64,000 nt of DNA from Acanthosepion pharaonis (taxonomy: Eukaryota; Mollusca; Cephalopoda; Sepiida; Sepiidae), in contig CAHIKZ030004545.1 in NCBI GenBank assembly GCA_903632075.3, positions 3,758,501 to 3,822,500 on the forward strand, given 5' to 3'. The position numbers were made by a program, and so were the translations under genes. Below the pieces are notes generated by a model. It made no database searches. It was not told where the DNA came from and saw only the letters and a program-made list of their open reading frames with translations. Below, piece after piece: positions 55,182 to 64,000 of this stretch (position 1 is its first letter; every line of letters begins with the position of its first letter).

Positions 55182-55259
55182 CTAGTAGTGGTTCAGCAGG
55201 ACTGAACTAGAAACAGCATCACAGGGGTAAATATAATACAATAATCAGCCCATAGAAGA

Positions 55260-55565
55260 TATCCCCTGTTCATCAAAATAAAAGACACCTGAGGATATAC
55301 ATAGGGTTCTTGGTTGAAATATTTTGTGGATAACCTCTATATCAATCAATGAAGAACAGCTTGAAAAAATTAAACAAGTCAGAGCATTTCAACTTTTTAT
55401 CTTTTTTATGTTTTTTATAATGCCAATACATCTTTTCAGCCAATTCATTCTATGGTCTTCTCAGGTGTTTTGTTTTGTACAACATGAATTTAAACTCAAG
55501 GCTGACACAGACACAAAATAAATACTGACAGTTTATATCACTGGGACAGGTTCCCTTAAATCAGT
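55260..55565. repeat. Repeat with a hammerhead-like core
   Basis: Minus strand at 55434-55464: CTGAGAA, GACCATAGAATGAATTGGCT, then GAAAAG. The outer parts do not match the other arms closely, apart from TTTATATCACTGGGACAGGT, which resembles a stretch at 54043. Confidence 0.5.
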
Positions 55566-55639
55566 AAATCAAGTCAAGATCTAAAGCTTTGAATATACTA
55601 GTCCTGTAGGTTTCCCAATAATTGGGATAGGCAGCATTT

Positions 55640-56095
55640 CTTCTTTCCAAACATCCCTGTTAAGTGAGCAAGGCCGCTCATCCCTCCCACCCAATGCAGT
55701 CCTTCCACATTTTCCTAGGTCAACCTTAATCTCTGTGACCAGGAACCCTGAACTCTGAGACAGCCCTAATGCATGACAAAGCTGTAACGAGCATGTGCGG
55801 AAACGTCCTCAAACTGCGTGTGTGTGTTGCCACTGGGCACACCTTGGAGTACCATAATGGACTCGACCGAGGACTACAAGAAGAAGATGTGCGAGTCGTT
55901 TGGCGTCTTTTCTTGGGCGACAAAAGCCGTTGCGGTCGGTCAGCCGTTTTGCTCGTTTGCTGTCGTAAAGTGTTCGTTCAGAAGAGAAGGTGTTCGTTTC
56001 AGGGTCGCAAGTAGGCGTTCGATTCAGTGTCGCAAGTAGGTGTTCGTTTTTGTGTCGCAAGAAGTTGTTTTTTTTTGTTTCCCCCACAAAAAGCT
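55640..56095 (+). other. GC-rich patch with a short open frame
   Basis: GC content is clearly above its surroundings from about 55770 to 56060. A plus frame begins at ATG 55856 (MDSTEDYKKKMCESFGVFSW) inside a longer open frame from 55818 and ends at 56037-56039. It then runs into three near-repeats of GTGTTCGTTT...GTCGCAAG (55987-56070). No domain is recognised. It may be a first exon, a retroelement leader or chance. I lean to element-derived sequence because of the repeats. Confidence 0.35.
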
Positions 56096-57240
56096 CAATG
56101 GATGTGACCAAACCATCTAAGATGAAGCACTGATGTTATATCCTCAATATCAAGCCTTGTTAACAACTCGGATGAAGGGGTTTCATACTGAGGCTTGGTA
56201 CCACAGATCCAGTGAATCATTATGAAGCAGTAGCATGTAGAGAACAATTTGCCATGAGTTCTCAATAATACGTGTTTGGATGTGAGAATGGGTATGAGCT
56301 TTTTGAATTTCTCCCAAGCCACAGAGTACCTTGTTATAATGGTGAACTTGCAAGATTGCCATTATAACAAAGTGCAACCATTATAACTAGGTGTGAGCTT
56401 GCAACCACCACCTGCGCAGAGATATCCCCAAAATAACAGAAACAGAGCTTAATATTCATTTTTGAACCATTCAAAGTGACTTGAGTAGTGGGCCTGCCAA
56501 CAATAAAGTATGCTTTGCCACAGCATAAATATACATCAATAAATTTTCAATAAATAAAAAATGTTCAATAATGTCCCATAAATTATTAAAGTTTTAATAA
56601 ATCAATAGATAATAAATGTTCAATAAATCAATAAATATTTAAGAAATCAATTAATGTTGAATTAACTTATCTTATTTGACAGAAGTTTTACTCTCCTGGA
56701 TATGACAATAAACTACACCCACATCCGGGGTAAGACGATAAACTCCGTGCGACAACAAGGCCTCTGATCAGGACGTTATGAGAAGCGTGAAATCACCTCT
56801 TAATTGCCAGTGTTCCCAGATCCACCCTGACCTGGGGTGGTAGCACCTGTTAGGGTCCCAGCTATGGGCAAATAGTTAACCTCCAAACTAGGGTAAAAAC
56901 ACTAAGAAAGTGTAAAAATAGGTTTTAACATCAGAAATACTTTGTAAAAAAATTATTACCAATGATAAATTTTTGAAGGAAAAAATTATTACCGGCAATA
57001 CTTTTGAATATTCATTGATTTATTGAATATTGTCATTCTAATTATCTACTGAATAATTGCTTGGCAAAAATTCTGCTTTCCTAAATATATGTTAAATTCT
57101 AGTAATTTTTACATATTTTGTGAGGTGCCTTTATGTTGTATCATATAAATAAAAAAATATTAATATAAGTATTGCAGATTCTGTGGATTTTGTAAAAATT
57201 CACTTGTTACTTTTTTTTAAACATTGTCCCTCTCTCTTTC
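56096..57240. other. No gene seen
   Basis: AATAAAT-rich runs (56520-56650) and a slightly GC-richer piece at 56690-56880 (GGGGTGGTAGCACCTGTTAG) that could be an element leader. Confidence 0.35.
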
Positions 57241-57320
57241 CATATGGACAATATATCTGATGAGGAAGGTTGTAGAATAGTTTGGCCTAAACATTGTGTT
57301 GAAAATAAGACACAAAAATG
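57240..57320 (+). repeat. Solitary hammerhead-like core
   Basis: CTGATGA (57257-57263), GGAAGGTTGTAGAATAGTTT, GGCCTAAAC and then ATTGTGTTGAAAATAAGACA. Stem II could be AGG/CCT. The GAAAC position reads TAAAC, so the core has one change. Confidence 0.5.
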
Positions 57321-57649
57321 AAATTTGATTGTACAAAAGAAAAATTTGAATTTTTTTACACATTTATATAATTAAAACATTATTATCTTCAAAGAATTTC
57401 ACAAAAGGCACTACTTAAATAGACTCCACTCATAAAAATAGAGACCTTCTATTTGCCACAACACTTATAGGATTAAAAAATATTATTTTATTATCAATTT
57501 AAAGGAGGTCCTATATAGATACAGTATCAAATCAATTCATGAGTTTTACAGTTATTGAATGTAGCTGCTTTAAGTATGAAAACAGACTTTTTTTCAGATG
57601 GGGCTACAAAAAAATTTCTCTTAAATATCGAACAAAGGGTTATATATCT

Positions 57650-58090
57650 CTCTATATCTCTGAGATGAGGTATTATGATTACTTGCATTATTTACATTAT
57701 TCAGACTGTTATCCTCATCTTCATTGCCATATTCACAACATTTCAGCCATCATATGCTCCAGCCTTCTTCCTCAAGGACACATGGCCCAGTGGATAAAGA
57801 TGTTGGTTAGATCTAGTGACTAGATCCAAAGAGTTGTGAGTTCAATACCAGGCAGTGGTGAACCAAAACTTGGTGGCTTGAGTTAAAAGGAAATAAATGA
57901 GACATCCAGAAAAGACATAGCACATGGAACTAGAACAATCTATCCTTGGTGGATGAAATAAAGGGTTCAGCTCGAAATTCCAATCATCTGAAGAAGGCTG
58001 GAACATACAATGGCTGAATCATTGTGAATATGTCAATGAAGATGGGGATAACAGTTCGAATAATGTAAATAATGCAAGCAAAGGGATATA
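57650..58090. mobile_element. Composite tRNA-SINE with inverted arms
   Basis: The left arm (57655-57770) lacks the last bases after CCTTCTTC. The tRNA-like head follows (box A near 57781, TGGCCCAGTGGATAAAGATG; box B GTGAGTTCAATACC near 57836). The right arm (57975-58085) reads ATCATCTGAAGAAGGCTGGA and CGAATAATGTAAATAATGCA. Cores are on both arms but eroded (GGCTGAATC in place of GAAAC). Confidence 0.85.
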
Positions 58091-58655
58091 TATTTTTAAG
58101 TAAAGAACAAATTATATAAATTAATAAAACAATGTGTCCATTTATTCTTAATTTAAGATAAATAATAATGAACCTTAAATGTTTGTTCAGATGCTTCCGA
58201 AAAAATGCCATAAAAAAACGTTTTTAAAAAATGTTTAAAAAGGGTCAAGATTTTAAAAAATGAAAAAAAAAAATGCAGATATTAATGATGTTAGGACATT
58301 TTTAAACTTGACATTCGTAAATATCAGCTAAGCGACTTAGTCTAAGGCCAATAACTCTTCAAAGTCAGGAGTCGATATTGTTATCTATAAACAGGACGCC
58401 CTTTTTAAACGATAACTGGATAACATATCAATATTTTTCGTTTCTGATATGTGTCACTGCTTAAGGACGGTCTAAGGGATGCTAATGAACAAAAATTATT
58501 TCCCCCAAAACTTTTCTTTAATTTTATGAATGAACCAGTAAGTAGTGCTCATAAAAGATAACAATCTGCTCTGTTATATCTTTCATTTCAATTTGAATTT
58601 TTTCTCATTTGTAAACTGTAAAATGATTCATTTTTTCTTTTTAAAAAAAAAATTA
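58091..58655. other. No gene seen
   Basis: AT-rich. Nothing recognised. Confidence 0.4.
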
Positions 58656-58659
58656 ATTC

Positions 58660-58915
58660 AACTCGTATCAATAACTCAGGCACGGTGGAGAATGAGTTCG
58701 ATTTTCAGTTGAATCCATTACATTCACTTACTTTGCTAGTACCCCCTCCCTCACCTCTATGGGTAAATATAGTCTTGGATGGTCACTGGTCTACTGCAGA
58801 AAGAAATGGCAGCCTACTGTGGGAAAAAAAATCTGCCTCGTCAGTCATATATCGAAAGTTACATGATCGCCTAAGTGTGTATCTCGCATGGCATGTAACT
58901 GACTGACCAAGTAAC
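58660..58915 (+). mobile_element. tRNA-derived SINE with tail
   Basis: The head GGCACGGTGGAG is followed directly by GAGTTCGATTTTCAG, so about 30 bases between box A and box B are deleted. The body is as in 42675-42960, and the tail AAATCTGCCTCGTCAGTCAT, ACATGATCGCCTAAGTGTGT mirrors that of 36129-36440. Confidence 0.8.
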
Positions 58916-59419
58916 TCTGCATTAAAGAACAGAGTTCTCTCCCTTGGATAAAATTCGTTCCTGGAGAACTTCCATCTTTGTCTTATTGATATCGAACTAC
59001 AATTGATGATGCTATGATGTAAAACTCTAAGATTTGAGTGGAAATTTTAAATGAAATTTAATTTAGAGCTTGTCACTGCAAATACCTATATTTCGTTAGC
59101 TCAATACACAACAATTAATTTTTTTCATTTCCACTCAAAAACGAATCTTGGAAAAATAATCAATATTGTTAATAATGGTCCACAATTCGATATCTCACAG
59201 TTGGTTGTTATACTTGACAAAGAAAAAAGAAAAATATTTTCATAGTTTACATGTTAATTTTTATGGCGCTGCTTAAAATATTGTGTCTATGTACCAGGAA
59301 TGTATCAATGTCAGAAATCAAAAGGCATATTAAAATAGTAAAAGATGCCTTCTAAAAATTAAAACTATTAAGAAACAGCAACATTTCATTAGAAACAAAG
59401 AAAAGGGCGCTAAACTCTA

Positions 59420-60100
59420 TTCTCCAATAGAGCAATGAATGCTGGACAGTTTGCTCACAGATGAAGAAGAGATGAGGTAACAGTGATTTGGTTCTACAGA
59501 AGGATGCTGAGAATACTGTTATACTCTGCTTCAAATTAGACCTCTTCCTGATTCATTCATGTTGGCCAGATACGAATGCTAAGAAAGCAAAATCCAAAAT
59601 AAAAAAAAAGCCGTTCACTGCACAGGGCCTCTGTTATAGCATACTTATGAGCAATAATGGGTATGCCCCCATTCCCATAAATACAGTAGTGAATACTGTA
59701 CGTGGTCTAGAGTTGGAGATTCATTGTGGAATTCACTTCACTCACTTCTAGCAGCTGACTACTACCTCTATGCGCTGCTGGTGAATCTTATATGTGTTGT
59801 TCTTTCATACTATCATATGTATGATATAATAATACTAGAGACAGAGAATGTGAATAACAAGGAAATTTTAAGGAAACTGGGAACTAAAAAGACAATTATA
59901 CTTAGAATAAGAAAGAAATTTAAAATTTCTGGGACACATAATGAGAAAAGAAGCTTTGAAGAATTTAACACTCACAGGAAACATTGAAGACAAGAGTGGT
60001 AGAAGGAAACAACAAAATCGTTGCTTACAGCTACAAAAGATAGGAAGTTACGGATAGTTATGACCATCCCTGATATGGCACATAGACGAAAATGTTAGAT
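59420..60100 (+). pseudogene. LINE ORF C-terminus, interrupted by a repeat
   Basis: Part one (59425-59517) reads NECWTVCSQMKKR and a shifted VIWFYRRMLRI. Part two (59830-60090) reads TENVNNKEILRKLGTKKTII, FKISGTHNEKRSFEEFNTHR and TATKDRKLRIVMT. These are the two halves of one endonuclease-RT C-terminus, also seen at 23088-23450. The 300 bp between (59520-59820) contain the dispersed repeat of 39.6 kb. Confidence 0.75.
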
Positions 60101-60214
60101 TTTATTATGCAACTAATGTTTACCAAAAGAAGATTACCCAACCGATGTTGGCAAAGTTTTTATATATATTTATATTTTTTAAGACATTTTTTACATTTAT
60201 ACATTCTTTTTATA

Positions 60215-60420
60215 GATACAAATATTTAAGTAAATGCTCTGTTTATAATAAACAGTATTAACAACATTTACCAGCCTAAATGTCCAAGAAATTTTCATAG
60301 AAAATATGCGTCCACAACAGGAATCAAACCTGTATCCTATACGGAACCGTCATATAGCCTGACGTGCCTTTACCGATTGGGCCACAGAGGACCGTTTCGG
60401 TTAGCAAGGACGATTTTACT
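60215..60420 (-). mobile_element. tRNA-derived SINE in reverse, near full length
   Basis: On the minus strand the head reads GTCCTCTGTGGCCCAATCGG, TAAAGGC, an anticodon-like arm with a perfect CGTCA/TGACG stem, and CAGGTTTGATTCCTG (plus 60316-60330). The tail matches 1700-1795. The 4-bp acceptor pairing and long variable region make a working tRNA unlikely. Confidence 0.75.
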
Positions 60421-60835
60421 GTTTTTAAATATGCAATCTTCCATGATTCTCTCACGTACATTCATATCTGTTCAATGCGTATCCAAATGTAAACAAATGA
60501 CGTCATACATTATGAAATGGACAAATTCCGGCAATTATTTTTTAAGACATTTTTATTTATATGTATAAATTTATTTTATACATATATATTTATATATGTA
60601 TTTATATGTATTATTTTATATTTATGTGTATAAATTAGCAATATTAACTTTTAATAATCAAATTAAATTATTAAATAAGAAGAATGAGATAATGGGTCAA
60701 TGCTGACATATTGACAAATATTTACTTTGTTATTTTAATAATAGCATGACATCTGACATCAAATGCAGTATAAAATATTACAATTTAATTAATATTATAA
60801 TTTCATTAATAACACAAATTAATAAATACTATAAA
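60421..60835. other. No gene seen
   Basis: Strongly AT-rich, with TATTTATA runs at 60540-60640. Confidence 0.4.
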
Positions 60836-60837
60836 AT

Positions 60838-61500
60838 TTAATTAATAATATTTACATTATTCAGACTATTGTCCTCATCTTTGCTGCCATATTTATTACA
60901 ATGTTTCAGCCATTGCATGCTCCGGCCTTCTTCAGGTGGTTGGAATGTCGAACTGAACCCTTTATTTCGCTCAGTGGGGTAGACTGTTCTAGTTCCACGT
61001 GCCATGTTTGATGGATGTCAGCTATCAGTTATCTCCTGTTAATTCCCCTCTCCAAGTTCCCCACTGCCTTAACCAGGTATTGAACTCATACTCTTTGGGT
61101 CCTGTCACTGGATCTAAGTAACACCTTTAGCCACTGTGTCATGTGTCCTTGAGAACATCTGTGTATGAATTTCTGGGTATTATAAACCTAATGTCTTCAG
61201 CATCATTTTTTACCAGTGCTCATATTGCAATTTTTGCTGTTATCATTTATGTTTTTTGTTGTTATTATCGCTTTTTTCTGGCACTCCTTATTACTGGTTC
61301 CCATATTGTATTCATTTCTATGCTTGGTCGGCTCAGGAGATTTTTGTGGCCCAGCAGTGAGTGAAATAAAGGGTTTAGTTCAACATTCCAACAACCTGAA
61401 GAAGGCTTGAACGTACAATGGCCAAAACGTTGTAATAAATATGGTGACAAAGATGAGGACAATAGTCCGAATAATGTAAATAGTGTACATAATACCTCAT
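60838..61500. mobile_element. Composite tRNA-SINE, inverse order, split by a 210-bp segment
   Basis: Left arm (60845-60945, core minus about 60901-60932), SINE in reverse (box B in reverse, GGTATTGAACTCATA near 61075; box A end near 61130, GCCACTGTGTCATG), then a segment of unknown origin (61150-61360), then GTGAAATAAAGGGTTTAGTT and the right arm (61387-61500, CTGAAGA ... CCAAAAC). Confidence 0.8.
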
Positions 61501-61712
61501 CTCAGAAATATAGACAGATACTGAAGGATCGGATAAATATGGCGACAAAGATGAGGACAATGGTCCAAATAATGTAAATAGTGTACATAATACCTCTTTT
61601 CAGAAATATAGACAGATACTGAAGGATCGGATAAATATGGCGACAAAGATGAGGACAATAGTCCGAATAATGTAAATAGTGTACATAATACCTCATCTCA
61701 GAAATATAGAAA
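61430..61712. repeat. Tandem array of the outer right arm, three 98-bp units
   Basis: AAATATGGyGACAAAGATGA lies at about 61437, 61535 and 61633. Units two and three start with ACTGAAGGATCGGAT. This is the reverse of the layout at 31660-32175. Confidence 0.9.
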
Positions 61713-62770
61713 GATATTTAATTCATAATATAACAAAACACAACAACTTCAAGATAAAACATACATAAAAAAAAATTTAATTTTGAAGAAAAATTCTGAT
61801 TTCAAAGAAAAATTTACAACTGAAAGAAAAATTCTACAATTAAAAATATTATGCGGATTACAAATAAAACACATCAACAAAAGCAGAAATCCATGAACGT
61901 GTATGTATAAGGAAATTCAAAATTTATGAGTGCATGTCCAAAACATATTAGAAAAGACACAGAAAAAAATGGGAAAAAAAAGGAAAAAATTGGAAATATA
62001 TCCATTTAAATACAGATTCCCCTGAAGAATGGTTGGCACCAAGAAACTTTGGAGTCAGGAATACAAAAGCTAAAAAGGATTTGATATTTAAAATTAAGTA
62101 AATTTTAATATTATATATAAGTAATATAGTTAGGCTTAGCAAAATGTTCAAACCTCACACTTTTCAATTTTTATTATAGATTTAGGTTCTTGTATGACAA
62201 AGTGTTTTCATGAACTAAGGCCTCTTAAACTTCAGGGCTGATATACACACAGAACAAAAAGGTTTATCAGCAAATGGTGGACAGAATATTTGAAAGAGGA
62301 GCATTGAAAGCATGTTGACCTTGAAAGAGCCCTTTCATGGCATTCTTTACTAAAAGCCAAATCATAGTGCAACTCATGCCCAGACCTGGAGGCTTATTTC
62401 AAATCTAGTCATTTCACCGGGAGCGAAGATTTTAAGTATTGGTTTGGGTAGTTTGCTGCTATAGTTGGCTTAAGAAATTTTTACTTTTTACATTTTGGAA
62501 TACTCTAGTTTATTTAATTGAAGTATAAGATTTATTTTATTTCCTTCAATCTTGCTATATTATTTTGCTTTCATTGCCAAAATTTTTTGTGCTAAATTCA
62601 TTAAAAAAATGTAATTTATAAAATTTGGTCTTGTTAAATTGGAAGTTAATTTAACATTTTTCACTTAAAGTTAATTTAATATTCTTCATAAAAGCAAATA
62701 CACTAATGAACAACATTTATTTTTACATAATCTGTATTTCTGCTTCAAATACAAATGAAAAATGTACCAG
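61713..62770. other. No gene; a solitary core at 62022-62047
   Basis: AT-rich. CTGAAGA (62022-62028), then TGGTTGGCACCA with a TGGT/ACCA stem, then GAAAC (62043-62047) make a compact core. The dispersed repeat of 53.9 kb recurs at 62150-62270. Confidence 0.5.
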
Positions 62771-63711
62771 GTGTAACAACAAAATTGTCTAGGTCGTGTA
62801 ACAGCAAAATTGTCCAAATGATGTAACAGTAAAATTGTCTATCCTACAAAATGTTTAATATCTAAAAAAAAAAAAAAAATAAAAACACTAAACTAATTGA
62901 CTTTTTTTGTTACCAGGTTTTCAGTAAGACGTTTAGCCATCTTGACACCATTTGTTGTAAGAATCACTAAAAAAACCCTTTGAGTTATTCAGCTAGAAAG
63001 AGAACAGTTTAAAATAGATTTGTGTCAGCCCCATGTCTTCCCAAATGAGCAATGGTGAGAGGAAAAAATCATTCAGGCTTTCAGTAATGGTACCAACATT
63101 CATACTCTGACTTCCATCAAAGTACATCCAAGAACCATCAAGAGAACAGTGAATAAGTTTAAAAAAGAGGGAGCAGTAAGGAGGAAAATGGATCAAGAGG
63201 TCACAACAGGGAGAAGGATCATCATTTCAACTTAGATCTAAAGGGATCAATTAGAAAAGGTCCAACTCAATTTATAAGGTGTTTGGCATGTGAGACAGGA
63301 GTTTTAGCTATGACAGTCTAAAGAGCAGTGAAAAAAGACTTGAAAATGAAATCGTACGTGCAACCTATGAGGCACCTTGTTACTCCAGGACAGAAAATTA
63401 AGAGGTTAGAGACGGTGAAGATCATCTTAAATAAGTTGGAAAGTGATTTTGGAATAATAAATATATATTTGAATTTATATCAATCATTCATAAGCTATAT
63501 TATCCTTAGCTATGATTAATTAATGATGAACATTTATGATCAATTTCATCATGATTCTTCTGTTAAGCTTGGGGAGTTATTCTTATTGATCAAAGTAAAG
63601 TCCAATAGTGTTATAAAAGACTCAGAGAATTCTAGTAAAATATCTTTAATCATTTCTAAGATACCATGGTTCAAAGCTTAATCTAAGAATTGAACAATTT
63701 TGCTGTTACAC
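62771..63711 (+). mobile_element. Tc-like transposon with multiple terminal repeats, decayed
   Basis: The left end holds three direct copies of GTGTAACARCAAAATTGTC (62771-62789, 62796-62814, 62821-62839). The right end has one inverted copy, GAACAATTTTGCTGTTACAC (63692-63711). Inside, a plus frame from about 63063 reads IIQAFSNGTNIHTLTSIKVH, PRTIKRTVNKFKKEGAVRRK (a helix-turn-helix DNA-binding part). A later frame (63328 on) reads KKDLKMKSYVQPMRHLVTPG, QKIKRLETVKIILNKLESDF, the region just before the catalytic domain of a Tc1/mariner-type transposase. The catalytic domain is missing. Confidence 0.75.
63063..63470 (+). pseudogene. Transposase N-terminal half
   Basis: This is the HTH and linker of the transposon above, in two frames separated by a stop near 63236 and a frameshift. 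It lacks all acidic catalytic residues because the element is deleted internally. Confidence 0.65.
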
Positions 63712-64000
63712 TTGGGATGTTGAATTTTGACCATGCTTCTTATACCAAAAATTAATACCTTAATTTTACTTAATTTAAAGAAATAATTGATTAATCTGAT
63801 TTTCTAGTCTTTCTTCTGACAAAGAAGTCTCTCTGTTACAAAGTTTCTCTCTTTGAAGAAAGTTAATTTTAATGTTTTATTATATTTCCTTTATAACAGA
63901 CTTTTTCTTCCAATGATATTTTTCTTTGATTCTGTTTTTATACTGCAAAATTTATTTAAAAATGCTGTTATTTGTTAGATAAACTTAATTCAACCATTTT
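63712..64000. other. No gene seen
   Basis: AT-rich sequence without motifs. Confidence 0.4.

Overview
The window looks like intergenic or intronic DNA from an animal, most likely a cephalopod mollusc of the octopus kind. That assignment is inferred from the repeat content: very dense (TA)n microsatellites, many tRNA-derived SINEs, APE-type LINEs of jockey/CR1-like type and Tc1/mariner remnants. No marker gene fixes the species. I see no convincing host protein-coding gene, no intact rRNA or tRNA gene and no CRISPR array. Almost every open reading frame of interest belongs to a decayed mobile element or to a simple repeat.

Layout. 0-6 kb: tRNA-SINE pieces, 3' ends of LINEs, and a long open reverse-transcriptase frame of an unusual type (YRDD box) at 2172-3197. 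6-11 kb: a complete 369-bp mariner-type MITE (6019-6387), then the longest LINE copy (minus strand, 6990-10955), which has endonuclease and RT parts and is split by a 1.1-kb foreign segment. 11-20 kb: a field of imperfect hairpins, each embedded in (TA)n, plus another LINE 3' half, a minisatellite, a 5S-rRNA-like piece and a dead mariner. 20-32 kb: tRNA-SINEs enclosed in inverted arms, LINE tails, a three-unit array, a Tc1-like transposase pseudogene and a (TA)n tract of about 250 bp. 32-40 kb: 5S-like sequence, SINEs, a 5' LTR with a tRNA-Trp-like primer site, and a 165-bp satellite-like array. 40-43 kb holds almost nothing recognisable. 43-52 kb: inverted arms, two RTE-like SINE copies, an internally deleted LINE, another LINE, tandem arm arrays and more (TA)n hairpins. 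52-64 kb: a second LTR with primer site on the minus strand, a GC-rich patch, more composite SINEs, and a Tc-like transposon with multiple terminal repeats.

The most interesting pattern cuts across these families. The (TA)n hairpins, the arms around the tRNA-SINEs, the tandem arm arrays and several solitary sites all carry a short core of the form CTGANGA - small stem - (C)GAAAC, resembling the catalytic core of hammerhead ribozymes. Such ribozymes are known in Penelope-like elements and in small non-autonomous retrozymes of animals. I could not fold all three helices by eye, so ribozyme activity is a hypothesis. The window may preserve a set of related non-autonomous retroelements built on one ribozyme-like core, arranged as inverted pairs inside (TA)n, as SINE flanks, or as 80-125-bp tandem arrays.
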